64,000 nucleotides of DNA from Nemertoderma westbladi (lineage: Eukaryota > Xenacoelomorpha > Nemertodermatida > Nemertodermatidae), in contig JAUCBJ010000633.1 of NCBI GenBank assembly GCA_032718475.1, positions 59,983-123,982 on the forward strand. The letters run 5' to 3'. Shown in pieces: positions 11,501 to 23,703 of this stretch. The notes under the pieces were generated by a model. That model was not told the origin of the DNA, ran no database searches, and was given only the letters and a program-made list of their open reading frames with translations. Position 1 is the stretch's first letter, and each line of letters starts with the position of its first letter. Made by a program: the position numbers and the translations under genes.

Positions 11501-12430
11501 TGCAAGTAAGACGTTAGTGCCCGCGAGTCATTAGTGCTCGGAAACCATGTCTGCGAGTAAGACGTTAGTGCCCGCGAGTCATTAGTGCCCGGAAACCATG
11601 TCTGCAAGTAAGACGTTAGTGCCCGCGAGTCATTAGTGCCCGGAAACCATGTCTGCGAGTGAGACGTTATTGCCCGCGAGTCATTAGTGCCCGGAAACCA
11701 TGTCTGCGAGTGAGGTGTTAGTGCCCGCGAGTCATTAGTGCCGCGGACACCATGTCTGCGAGTGAGATGTTAGTGCCCGCGAGTCATTAGTGCCCGGGAA
11801 CCATGTGCTGCACGTCAGACGTTAGTGCCCGCGAGTCATTTGTGCCCGGAGGACCTTGTCTGCGAGTGAGACGTTAGTGCCCGCGAGTCATTAGTGCCCG
11901 GGAACCATGTCTGCAAGTGAGACGTTAGTGCCCGCGAGTTATTAGTGACCGGAGGAACCATGTCTGCGAGTGAGACGTTAGTGCCCGCGAGTCATTAGTG
12001 CCCGGAAACCATGTCTGCGAGTGAGACGTTAGTGCCCGCGAGTCATTAGTGCCCTAGGACCTTGTCTGCTAGTCAGACGTTAGTGCCCGCAAGTCATTAG
12101 TGCCCGAGGACCTTGTCTGCGAGTGAGACGTTAGTGCCCGGGAACCATGTCTGCAAGTGAGACGTTAGTGCCCACGAGTCATTAGTGCCCGAGGACCTTG
12201 TCTGCTAGTGAGACGTTAGTGCCCACGAGTCATTAGTGCCTGGGTACCATTTCTGCAAGAAAGACGTTAGTGCTCGCGAGTCATTAGTGCCCGAGGACCT
12301 TGTCTGCGAGTGAGACGTTAGTGCCCGGGAACCATGTCTGCAAGTGAGACGTTAGTGCCCACGAGTCATTAGTGCCCAAGCGACCTTGTCTGCGAGTGAG
12401 ACGTTAGAGCCCGCGTGTCATTAGTGCCCG
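8551..12430. repeat. 51-bp minisatellite array, about 75 copies
   Basis: Unit of about 51 bp built from two related halves: GCGAGTCATTAGTGCCCG and GCGAGTGAGACGTTAGTGCCCG, separated by GAAACCATGTCT or GAGGACCTTGTCT. Because 51 is divisible by 3, minus-strand frames stay open and spell a 17-residue repeat (TSYSQTWFPGTNDSRAL, later TSHLQTWFPGTNDSRAL). They are broken into pieces of up to 153 codons by indels and stops. Left copies favour GAGTAAG and central copies GAGTGAG, so local homogenisation is visible. Half-unit deletions occur (for example near 10115 and 12130). Confidence 0.97.
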
Positions 12431-13033
12431 CATTGTATTTGGAAGTTAGTATAAGGCAATCCGTTTTTCTCCTTACTTATACCCCATTCAACCAAAGTCA
12501 TCGACAATGTCCTCCTCGATTAACATAGGTCTCCATTAATTTAATTAACTAAAAGTAATACTTTACTTTTAATTCGTCGACAAAATATTTACAAGTATTT
12601 ATTTAAAATAATTACGGCTGGGGCAATTGTCCAGGGCTAATGTCCTAGTCCTTAGGGACCTTGCGACCTTGATCCAAACAGTTAGTTTAGTAAGGCTTGG
12701 CTCCCCTGTTTTATTCCTGTCTCGTGGACAGCGTAAGGACGGGCACTAGTTATTTCAGGAATAGCAGAATATTTTGAGATAAAGTATCTTAAATACTTCG
12801 CTTGCGGCAACACGAGCGGCAGCGGCACCATATTCACCGATTTAAATTGATTGTTTCCTGTTTTGTGGCTATTTCGGACTACCATAGTACAAGTACAGTA
12901 GTACGGCAGTGTCTAGGCTACCGTATGAGCATAATTATTCCTATGATTTATTTTAGTTATACTCTTGTAGTAAGCCTACCGCTGTCCCGCTACTGACAGA
13001 CTGTTAACTGTCCTATACTCAGACTGTGTTGCA

Positions 13034-13052
13034 CAGCAGCAGCAGCAGCAGC
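13034..13052. repeat. (CAG)6 microsatellite
   Basis: Six CAG units in otherwise unremarkable sequence; no coding frame around it is supported. Confidence 0.9.
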
Positions 13053-13825
13053 CATCAATGTACATGCGGCTGCAGGGTGTAGTTGAGGTGGTCTGCTGTA
13101 TATGGTCAATGATGGTTATTACAACAACAGACTCACACAATTTTCTAATTTAAGCAATACAACAATAAGGTATGCGCACAGCCGCACAGGTGCCAGGGCC
13201 ACCTTGCGGGATATTTCGCTTATTATTTTGGTTAGGGTTAGTTGGTTAGGGATATACTAACTAAGCCATAAGCCATAATCTAATCTAAGAAATTTTCGCG
13301 TAATTTTAGCAGCCTGGCAGCCCCGAACATAGAATGGTAATAATTGTCAAGTGTTTAGATCGCCATTACTTTCCGGTTTCATACAAACAGACAAAGGCCC
13401 TATAAAATACCGTATCCCCAAACAATAACGTCCGACGGTCCGAGAGGTGCAAATTAAATACTGCAGATGGATGGGCGCCTCCAAGCTACCGCGGCATTAC
13501 AGAGTACTGGTACCACAGTACAGCAGTATAGAATAGACTGCACTGCTGCAGCTCAGGACTGTTACTGATTACCATTACCGTACTGTGTAGGCCTAGTTTT
13601 ATATCAGTTCAGCAGTTCCAATATAAATGATAAATTCTAAAATTAATTCAACCAGCAGACCGGTAATACTGTACCGGTATGTAATATGGAATAATCAATA
13701 TTCTTCTAGAAAATTGGCACTGTAGGCTACTTCATGTACCCTGGTACCCGGCTGCCCGGTATGCAGCCAGGTTGGAATTCATGCTGCAAAACTCGGACGC
13801 GTACCTGCGCGAATGACCGCAAACC

Positions 13826-13905
13826 AGATGCGCGTTGCGCGTTTGGGTGAGACAGGTGCGCGTTCGGGTGTGAAACAGGTGCGCGTTGCGCCTCAGCGCG
13901 CAGCT
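13826..13905. repeat. GC-rich 26-bp direct repeat, three copies
   Basis: Copies of CAGGTGCGCGTTSGGGTG type stand three times in a row with CpG-rich content. A near-palindromic TTCGCTCGCTGCGCTCGC follows at about 13961. Confidence 0.7.
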
Positions 13906-14166
13906 CTGCCTCTGATGCGCACCACAAATTAATTGAAATCACGAAAATACACAAAAAAATTTCGCTCGCTGCGCTCGCATTAGTTTCTCATTTCCAATTC
14001 TTCAAACAGTCAAATCACTTCACCATAATACTGTAATACCGGCAACCGGAGCTGAATTTGTCTATTTATTTTAACTACAGTACTCTATTGTTGTATTGTT
14101 ATTAGGTCTATGCTATGCCGATGTTACGTTAGTAAACAGGTAAAGTCAGAAAGTAACAATGTATTA

Positions 14167-15671
14167 CTAGTGACGGGCCTAGCGGCCCGATAAGGAACCG
14201 ACTTTTTATTTTAAATAAAAGAGACAACGAGAATTAGTATAGAACTAATAATTATGTAAAAATACAATCATATTTCATACAATAATTATTAATAAATTCG
14301 ATCTATTATTAGTTGCTCAATTCTAGAACAAAATCGACCTGCAACTAGTGAAGACCTCGTTTTGGAATTTCGAAACCACGCTGGTGCGATGCGCGATATC
14401 CTGTTTAGTTAATAAATTGATAACTCCATCAATTCATGTGCAACCAGTAATAAGAAATCGCGATAAATGTAATTCAATAAAAATTATTCTAGAAAAATTT
14501 TCCTCAAAAAGTATGAAGTCTTGGCATTGGTGACGCGAAACTAGGCTAGTGAGATTCAGGATATTGCGTTTAATATAAAAATCGAAAGCGCTATCGAATT
14601 CCGTAAAGGCGTTAATAAAATACTGCAACTTTTTTGAAATTTGTAAAATTCTAGAACTAGAAAAAATTAATTTTTGAACGGCGCTGTTTGGGGTTTCGAA
14701 ACATGGATAGGCTGAAAGAGGACATCGAATTAAGTTGAAAAATGAAAACCCCATCGAATTTGGACAAAGCGTTCCGGAGTTATAGCGGATCGAAAAAAAT
14801 TGACCCCCCCCAGTCGCCAAAAATTTACAGTAATTTAAAATTTTGCAAAAAAAATTTTTTGCGTTATTTTTGATGGCGAATCGATTGGCAGTACTGGCTA
14901 CGAAAAATTTTTTTTTGAAATTTTTGGTCAGAAAAAAAAACATGGAAAAAGTATATTTTTAAAAAGATTTGATGTCTTTGCCTATGGTCAGAGAATGATC
15001 CAACTCTGTAACTTGGCAATCGCTCAAATCCATTCAGCTGAATGGCACAGTAGAGTAAACTAAAGTAAACTCCCTATACAATGTTCTGAAGGGATGACTG
15101 ACAGAGAGTAATCCAACAATAAAACATTTTGCAATAATGTTGGCATTAATGTAGCCAACTCACTGTGTACGTAACAGTCATTCAGCTTACATTAGCAGAG
15201 TGAGATATTCCCATAGATGGCATTGGGAAGAGTAATTCAGCTGAGGCGATATTAGATTTCAAACTAAACCAACCAGTTAATAATGTTTGCTTTGACAGAG
15301 AGTGGTGGCCTATACAAACAGTATGGGTGTACTGAGTATAATAATCTTGGCAACCTCATCGATTTATTACTAAGCCTTCTGTAGAAATGCATTACATAAG
15401 CCATTTTTCATCACGACACCAGCTGTTATTGGTGTTATTTTACCATTGCGCCTATGGCGTTTTTTCGTTTATGTCTATTTTTCGAGCCCACGGCTCATGG
15501 ACAAAATAGCGGAACATACCAGGCACCTTAGAATCGCGGTATCTAGCCGCTGTGAAAATTTCATCAAAATCGTTAGAGTAGTTTTGGCTGTAGATCAGTC
15601 AGTCAGTCAGTCAGCCAGCCAGCCAGCCAGTCTCGAGCAATTCTTACAGTAATGAACCTCTCGGTTCCTAA
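14167..15671 (+). repeat. Array unit 1 (A start, A end)
   Basis: First unit. It is preceded by TGTATTA rather than by a unit end, so it marks the left edge of the array. The A body includes a poly-C block (TTGACCCCCCCC), GATGGCGAATCGATTGGCAG and a 3' domain from about 15450. The end hairpin is GAACCTCTCGGTTCC. Confidence 0.9.
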
Positions 15672-17167
15672 CTAGTGACGGGCCTAGCGGCCCGATAAGG
15701 AACCGCCTTTTTATTTTAAATAAAAGAGACAACGAGAATTAGAATAGAACTAATAATTATGTAAAAATACAATCATATTTCATACAATAATTATTAATAA
15801 ATTCGATCTATTATTAGTTGCTCAATTCTAGAACAAAATCGACCTGCAACTAGTGAAGACCTCGTTTTGGAATTTCGGAACCACGCTGGTGCGATGCGCG
15901 ATATCGTGTTTAGTTAATAAAGTGAAAACTCCATCAATTCATGTGCAACCAGTAATAAGAAATCGCGATAAATGTAATTTGAATAAAAATTATTCTAGAA
16001 AAATTTTCCTCAAAAAGTATGAAGTCTTGGCATTGGTGACGCGAAACTAGGCTAGTGAGATTCAGGATATTGCGTTTAATATAAAAATCGAAAACGCTAT
16101 CGAATTCCGTAAAGGCGTTAATAAAATACTGCAACTTTTTTGAAATTTGTAAAATTCTAGAACTAGAAAAAATTTATTTTTGAACGGCGCTGTTTGGGGT
16201 TTCGAAACATGGATAGGCTGAAAGAGGACATCGAATTAAGTTGAAAAATGAAAACCCCATCGAATTTGGACAAAGCGTTCCGGAGTTATAGCGGATCGAA
16301 AAAAATTGACCCCCCCCAGTCGCCAAAAATTTACAGTAATTTAAAATTTTGCAAAAAAAATTTTTTGCGTTATTTTTGATGGCGAATCGATTGGCAGTAC
16401 TGGCTAAGAAAAAAATTTTTTTGAAATTTTTGGTCAGAAAAAAAACATGGAAAAAGTATATTTTTAAAAAGATTTGATGTCTTTGCCTATGGTCAGAGAA
16501 TGATCCAACTCTGTAACTTGGCAATCGCTCAAATCCATTCAGCTGAATGGCACAGTAGAGTAAACTAAAGTAAATTCCCTATACAATGTTCTGAAGGGGA
16601 GACTGACAGAGAGTAATCCAACAATAAAACATTTTGCAATAATGTTGGCATTAATGTAGCCAACTCACTGTGTACGTAAGAGTCATTCAGCTTACATTAG
16701 CAGAGTGAGATATTCGCATAGATTTGCATTGGGAAGAGTAATTCAGCTGAGGCGATATTAGATTTCAAACTAAACCAACTCGTTAATGTTTGCTTTGACA
16801 GAGAGTGGTGGCCTATACAAACAGTATGGGTGTACTGAGTATAATAATCTTGGCAACCTCATCGATTTATTACTAAGCCTTCTGTAGTAATGCATTACAT
16901 AAGCCATTTTTCAGCACGACACCAGCTGTTATTGGTGTTATTTTACCATTGCGCCTATGGCGTTTTTTCGTTTATGTCTATTTTTCGAGCCCACGGCTCA
17001 TGGACGAAATAGCGGAACATACCAGGGACCTTATAATCGCGGTATCTAGATGCTGTGAAAATTTCATCAAAATCGTTAGAGTAGTTTTGGCTGTAGATCA
17101 GTCAGTCAGCCAGCCAGTCAATCAATCAGCCAACAATTCTTACAGTAATGAACCTCTCGGTTCCTAA
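15672..17167 (+). repeat. Array unit 2 (A start, A end)
   Basis: Same body as unit 1. The 3' domain is mosaic: it has the A-type ACGGCTCATGG loop but the B-type TCTAGATGCTGTG. Units 2 and 3 together match units 18 and 19. Confidence 0.9.
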
Positions 17168-17501
17168 CTAGAGACGGCGTCAAGACGCCGTTAAGCAAGT
17201 CGGAAGTCATCAATCAAATGTAAATTCCATCAACAAGCTGTCATTGGTGTTATTTTACCATTGCGCCTATGGCGTTTTTTCGTTTATGTCTATTTTTCGA
17301 GCCCACGGCTCATGGACGAAATAGCGGAACATACCAGGGACCTTAGAATCGCGGTATCTAGCCGCTGTGAAAATTTCATCAAAATCGTTAGAGTAGTTTT
17401 GGCTGTAGATCAGCCAGCCAGCCAGCCAGCCAGTCAGCCAGCCAGCCAGCCAGTCAATCAGCCAACAATTCTTACAGTAATCAAGTCCTACGACTTGCTA
17501 A
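17168..17501 (+). repeat. Array unit 3 (B start, B end), minimal 334-bp unit
   Basis: Only the B start, about 45 bp, the 3' domain and the B end (CAAGTCCTACGACTTGC) remain. The whole internal body is missing. One of the two smallest units. Confidence 0.9.
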
Positions 17502-19010
17502 CTAGTGACGGGCCTAGCGGCCCGATAAGGAACTGACTTTTTATTTCAAATAAAAGAGACAACGAGAATTATTATAGAACTAATAATTATGTAAAAATAC
17601 AATCATATTTCATACAATAATTATTAATAAATTCGATCTATTATTAGTTACTCAATTCTAGAACAAAATCGACCTGCAACTAGTGAAGACCTCGTTTTGG
17701 AATTTCGAAACCACGCTGGTGCGATGCGCGATATCGTGTTTAGTTAATAAATTGAAAACTCCATCAATTCATGTGCAACCAGTAATAAGAAATCGCGATA
17801 AATGTAATTTAATAAAAATTATTCTAGAAAAATTTTCCTCAAAAAGTATGAAGTCTTGGCGTTGGTGACGCGAAACTAGGCTAGTGAGATTCAGGATATT
17901 GCGTTTAATATAAAAATCGAAAACGCTATCGAATTCCGTAAAGGCGTTAATAAAATACTGAAACTTTTTTGAAATTTGTAAAATTCTAGAACTGGAAAAA
18001 ATTATTTTTTGAACGGCGCTGTTTGGGGTTTGGAAACATGGATAGGCTGAAAGAGGACATCTAATTAAGTTGAAAAATGAAAACCCCATCGAATTTGGAC
18101 AAAGCGTTCCGGAGTTATAGCGGATCGAAAAAAATTGACCCCCCCCCAGTCGCCAAAAATTTACAGTAATTTAAAATTTTGCAAAAAAAATTTTTTGCGT
18201 TATTTTTGATGGCGAATCGATTGGCAGTACTGGCTACGAAAAATTTTTTTTTGAAATTTTTGGTCAGAAAAAAAACATGGAAAAAGTATATTTTTAAAAA
18301 GATTTGATGTCTTTGCCTATGGTCAGAGAATGATCCAACTCTGTAACTTGGCAATCGCTCAAATCCATTCAGCTGAATGGCACAGTAGAGTAAACTAAAG
18401 TAAATTCCCTATACAATGTTCTGAAGGGGTGACTGACAGAGAGTAATCCAACAATAAAACATTTTGCAATAATGTTGGCATTAATGTAGCCAACTCACTG
18501 TGTACGTAACAGTCATTCAGCTTACATTAGCAGAGTGAGATATTACCATAGATTGCATTGGGAAGAGTAATTCAGCTGAGGCGATATTAGATTTCAAACT
18601 AAACCAACCAGTTCATAATGTTTGCTTTGACAGAGAGTGGTGGCCTATACAAACAGTATGGGTGTACTGAGTATAATAATCTTGGCAACCTCATCGATTT
18701 ATTACTAAGCCTTCTGTAGAAATGCATTACATAAGCCATTTTTCATCACGACACCAGCTGTCATGGGTGTTATTTTACCATTGCGCCTATGGCGTTTTTT
18801 CGTTTATGTCTATTTTTCGAGCCCACGGCTCATGGACGAAATAGCGGAACATACCAGGGACCTTAGAATCGCGGTATCTAGCCGCTGTGAAAATTTCATC
18901 AAAATCGTTAGAGTAGTTTTGGCTGTAGATTAGTCAGTCAGTCAGTCAGCCAGCCAGCCAGCCAGCCAGTCTCGAGCAATTCTTACAGTAATGAACCTCT
19001 CGGTTCCTAA
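17502..19010 (+). repeat. Array unit 4 (A start, A end)
   Basis: Full A body; the A-type 3' domain ends in TCTCGAGCAATTCTTACAG and the A hairpin. Confidence 0.9.
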
Positions 19011-19895
19011 CTAGTGACGGGCCTAGCGGCCCGATAAGGAACCGACTTTTTATTTCAAATAAAAGAGACAACGAGAATTATTATAGAACTAATAATTATG
19101 TAAAAATACAATCATATTTCATACAATAATTATTAATAAATTCGATCTATTATTAGTTACTCAATTCTAGAACAAAATTGACCTGCAACTAGTGAAGACC
19201 TCGTTTTGGAATTTCGAAACCACGCTGGTGCGATGCGCGATATCGTGTTTAGTTAATAAATTGAAAACTCCATCAATTCATGTGCAACCAGTAATAAGAA
19301 ATCGCGATAAATGTAATTAAATAAAAATTATTCTAGAAAAATTTTCCTCAAAAAGTATGAAGTCTTGGCGTTGGTGACGCGAAACTAGGCTAGTGAGATT
19401 CAGGATATTGCGTTTAATATAAAAATCGAAAACGCTATCGAATTCCGTAAAGGCGTTAATAAAATACTGCAACTTTTTTGAAATTTGTAAAATTCTAGAA
19501 CTGGAAAAAATTATTTTTTGAACGGCGCTGTTTGGGGTTTGGAAACATGGATAGGCTGAAAGAGGACATCGAATTAAGTTGAAAAATGAAAACCCCATCG
19601 AATTTGGACAAAGCGTTCCGGAGTTATAGCGGATCGAAAAAAATTGACCCCCCCCCCAGTCGCCAAAAATTTACAGTAATTTAAAATTTTGCAAAAAAAA
19701 TTTTTTGCGTTATTTTTGATGGCGAATCGATTGGCAGTACTGGCTACGAAAAATTTTTTTTTGAAATTTTTGGTCAGAAAAAAAAACATGGAAAAAGTAT
19801 ATTTTTAAAAAGATTTGATGTCTTTGCCTATGGTCATAGAATGATCCAACTCTGTAACTTGGCAATCGCTCAAATCCATTCAGCTAGAGACAACG

Positions 19896-21360
19896 AGCTC
19901 GGCTCGGTCTTGCACGATTGGGCACGATTAAGTTCGACTTGGCTTGATTGGCTCGGTTTGGCTCGATCAGGCTCGGCTCAGCTCAGCTCGGCTCGGCTCG
20001 GCTCGGCTCGGCTCGGCTCGGCTCGGCTCGGCTCGGCTCGGCTCGGCTCGGCTCGGCTCGGCTCGGCTCGGCTCGGCACGGCTCGGCTCGGTTCGGCTCG
20101 GCTCGGCTCGATTAGGCTCAGCTCGGCTCGGCTCGGCTCGGCTCGGCTCGGCTCGGCTCGGCTCGGCTCGGCTCGGCTCGGCTCGGCTCGGCTCGGCTCG
20201 GCTCGGCTCGGCTCGGCTCGGCTCGGCTCGGCTCGGCTCGGCTCGGCTCGGCTCGGCTTGGCTCGGCCTGGCTCGGCTTGGCTCGTCCTGGCTGGGCTCG
20301 GCTCGGCTCGGCTCGGCTCGGCTCGGCTCGGCTCGGCTCGGCTCGGCTCGGCTCGGCTCGGCTCGGCTCGGCTCGGCTCGGCTCGGCTCTGCTCAGCTCG
20401 GCTCGGTTCGGCTCAGCTCGGCTCGGTTCGGCTTAGCTCAGCTCGGCTTGGCTCGGCTCGGTTCGGCTCGGCTTGGCCCGGCCCGGCTCGGCTCGGCACG
20501 GCTCGGCTCGGCTCGGTTCGGCTCAGCTCGGCTCGGTTCGGCTTAGCTCAGCTCGGCTCGGCTCGGCTCGGCTCGGCTCGGCTCGGCTCGGCTCGGCTCG
20601 GCTCGGCTCGGCTCGGCTCGGCTCGGCTCGGCTCGGCTCGGCTCGGCTCGGCTCGGCTCGGCTCGGCTCGGCTCGGCTCGGCTCGGCTTGGCTCGGCTTG
20701 GCCCGGCCCGGCTCGGCTCGGCTCGGCTCGGCTCGGCTCGGCTCGGCTCGGCTCGGCTCGGCTCGGCTCGGCTCGGCTCGGCTCGGCTCGGCTCGGCTCG
20801 GCACGGCTCGGCTCGGCTCGGCTCGGCTCGGCTCGGCTCGGCTCGGCTCGGCTCGGCTCGGCACGGCTCGGCTCGGCACGGCTCGGCTCGGCTCGGCTCG
20901 GCTCGGCTCGGCACGGCTCGGCACGGCTCGGCTCGGCTCGGCTCGGCTCGGTTCGGCTTAGCTCAGCTCGGCTCGGCTCGGCTCGGCTCGGCTCGGCTCG
21001 GCTCGGCTCGGCTCGGCTCGGCTCGGCTCGGCTCGGCTCGGCTCGGCTCGGCTCGGCTCGGCTCGGCTCTGCTCGGTTCGGCTCAGCTCGACTCGGTTCG
21101 GCTCAGCTCAGCTCGGCTCGGCTTGGCTCGGCTCGGCTTGGCTCGGCTCGGCACGGCTCGGCTCGGCTCGGCTCGGCGCGGCTCGGCTCGGCTCGGCTCG
21201 GCTCGGCTCGGCTCGGCTCGGCTCGGCACGGCTCGGCACGGCTCGGCTCGGCTCGGCTCGGCTCGGCTCGGCTCGGCTCGGCTCGGCTCGGCTCGGCTCG
21301 GCACGGCTCGGCTCGGCACGGCTCGGCTCGGCTCGGCTCGGCTTGGCTCGGCTTGGCTCG
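19896..21360. repeat. GGCTC pentanucleotide satellite (unit 5)
   Basis: About 1.46 kb of GGCTC repeats, mostly perfect, with scattered GGCTT, GGCTCA, GGCAC and GGTTC variants. No reading frame contains a stop because 15 bp equals five codons (G-S-A-R-L forward, E-P-S-R-A reverse). The long open frames here, up to 544 codons, are therefore not evidence of a protein. Confidence 0.97.
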
Positions 21361-21377
21361 GTCTGAATCGACTCCCT

Positions 21378-21615
21378 GTGCTGCTCGAAGGGCGCAAATA
21401 CATATATCGAAGGGTCAAAGCAAAACTCATGTGCTGCTCGAAGGGACAAAGTCAAACAATGTGTCTATTATTTGATGTAATTCACGTGCTGCTCGAAGGG
21501 CGCAAATACATATATCGAAGGGTCAAAGCAAAAGTCACGTGCTGCTCGAAGGGACAAAGTCAAACATTGTGTCTATTATTTGATCATCTCACGTGCTGCT
21601 AGAAGGGCGCAACTA
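21378..21615. repeat. CACGTG-bearing tandem repeat (unit 5)
   Basis: Alternating half-units of about 53 and 55 bp. Each begins GTGCTGCTCGAAGGG and is preceded by CAC, giving a CACGTG (E-box) palindrome at the joints. The half-units contain CGCAAATACATATATCGAAG or ACAAAGTCAAACA. Confidence 0.9.
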
Positions 21616-22464
21616 CATATATCGAAACAAGCCCCTGTCTTGTATTTTAATTATATCAGAAATCGTTGCCTTCAGTACAAATATCTAAAAATTCATTCAC
21701 CTGAAGTATGGGTAACATTATAAATTCGTTTTTCGCACAGTAGAGTTAACTAAGCAAATACCCTCCAGGTTGACTGAATGATTTTATTAATGTTTGCCAT
21801 GCATAATGTACTATATTTGGGTCCCATGACCCACCCCATTGAACCGCTTTGCTTACATCTGATAGAGAGTAATCCCAAATTAACTTCCCTCTACGAAAAT
21901 TATTTTAATTAAATACATACAACATAGCAGTCAACTCTGCAATCAACAGTACACAATAACTAAAATGGCATTCAGCTTACCAGCTATTCGCATTAAGCTA
22001 ATAGATATACGATTTCATTCGATTCAGTGAGTGTGTGAGGGCTATTGGGAGAGCAATCAGCTTATGATGTAATACCGGTACATTAGAATCCCACGGCTTT
22101 TGTTTGCTTACTGTCTGAGTTGTAAAGTGAGGATAATACTTGGCACAGAAAGCATTTCCTCGTTAGGTGGCCATTCCTATAGAATAGCATTACTAGGCCA
22201 TCTCTATCCATTTTTCATGAGTGCCAGCTGGTGTTTTTATCATTGCGCCTATGGCGTTTTTTCGTTTATGTCTATTTTTCGAGCCCATGGCTCATGGACG
22301 AAATAGCGGAACATACAAGGGACCTTAGAATCGCCGTATCTAGCCGCCGTGAAAATTTCATCAAAATCGTTAGAGTAGTTTTGGCTGTAGATCAGTCAGT
22401 CAGTCAGTCAGTCAGCCAGCCAGTCTCGAGCAATTCTTACAGTAATGAACCTCTCGGTTCCTAA

Positions 22465-23703
22465 CTAGAGACGGCGTCAAGACGCCGTTAAGCAAGTCGG
22501 AAGTCGTCAATCAAAGGTAAGTTCCCTCAACAATGTATATCTATGTTCAGAAGGGAAGTGTTATTTACCTATGGTCAGAGAGAGATCCCACTCTGTAATT
22601 TGGCAATTGCTCAAATCCATACAGCTGAATGACTCAGTAGAGTAAACAAAAGTAAATTCCCTCAGCCTCAACAGCGTTTGCCTATGGTGTGAAGGGAATC
22701 TGACAGAGCATAATCTTAGCCACTAAATGTCATTCACCTAACAAAACATTTTGAATGCCACAGTGATTAACCAAATACAGATAATAAGCAGTTATTTTTA
22801 TATTTCAAACTATAATGTTAGTGTTAGCCTTACAGTGTATCAGTATGAAGCTGAGTAAACATTCGCCTTATAAGCATACAACATCGAACATCCAAAGTAT
22901 TAATGTTGGACGAAAGATTTAAAAATAAAATACAGTGCAGTAGTACTCTGTAACTAACAGTCATTCAGCTTGCACTAAATGTCAATCACCTATAAAACAT
23001 TTTGAATGCCACAGTGAATATTAACCCAATACAGATAATAAGAAGTGATTTTTATATTTCAAACTATAATGTTAGTCTTAGCCTTACAGAGTATCAGTAT
23101 AAGGCTGAGTAAACATTCCACCTTATAAGCATACAGCCTCCACAGTATTAATGTTGGCATTAATGTAGCCGATACACTGTATACCTAATAGTCATTCAGC
23201 AGGGGGAAGAGTTATTCAGCTGAGGCGGTAATAGATTGCAAACTAAACCAACCAGTTGGCAGCCTCATCGATTTATACTAAGCCTGTGTAGAACCACAAA
23301 CTAAATCAACCAGTTAATATTTGCTTTGACAGAGAGTGAGGGCCTAAACAAACAGTATGGGTGTACTGAGTACAATAATCTTGGCAACCTCATCGATTTA
23401 TACTAAGCCTTGTGTAGAAATCCATTACATAAGCCATTTTTCAGCAGGACACCAGCTGTCATTGGTGTTATTTCACCATTGCGCCTATGGCGTTTTTTCG
23501 TTTATGTCTATTTTTCGAGCCCAGAGGCTATGGACGGAGTAGCCGATCATGCCAGGGACCTTAGAATCGCGGTATCTAGATGCTGTGAAAATTTCATCAA
23601 AATCGTTAGAGCAGTTTTGGCTGTAGATCAGCCAGTCAGTCAGCCAGTCAGTCAGCCAGTCAGCTAACAATTCTTACAGTAATCAAGTCTAACGACTTGC
23701 TAA
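22465..23703 (+). repeat. Array unit 6 (B start, B end)
   Basis: B body with two diverged internal copies of the CATTTTGAATGCCACAGTGA segment. The B-type 3' domain has GAGCCCAGAGGCTATGG and TCTAGATGCTGTG and ends CAAGTCTAACGACTTGC. Confidence 0.9.

Larger units (their letters stand above)
12431..14166. other. Unannotated spacer left of the cassette array
   Basis: AT-rich DNA without a supported gene. It holds a short (CAG)n run at 13034-13052, GGTTAGG-like words near 13210-13250 and a GC-rich 26-bp repeat at 13826-13905. It ends where the first array unit starts (GTATTA, then CTAGTGACGGG). Confidence 0.5.
19011..22464 (+). repeat. Array unit 5 (A start, A end) with GGCTC satellite
   Basis: The A body runs to AAATCCATTCAGCT (about 19885) and is then joined abruptly to AGAGACAACGAGCTCGG, the usual lead-in of the GGCTC satellite. 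The satellite, CACGTG repeats and a second body type follow, then the 3' domain. The junction shares only AG/AGCT, so it looks like a non-homologous or microhomology join. Confidence 0.88.

Noticed and set aside
1-12430. CRISPR-like repeat arrays
   Set aside because: Units are contiguous tandem repeats with no unique spacers, and the context is an animal gene.
17769-18089. Minus-strand frame in A bodies (GFSFFNLIRCPLSAYPCF)
   Set aside because: Broken at different points in different units and runs through homopolymer tracts; no sign of codon-level conservation.
19841-21475. 544-codon open frame (LGSAR repeat protein)
   Set aside because: A 5-bp repeat without stops is open in all six frames for arithmetic reasons; the same holds for all GGCTC arrays, on both strands. 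No start context, splice sites or non-repeat domain supports a protein.
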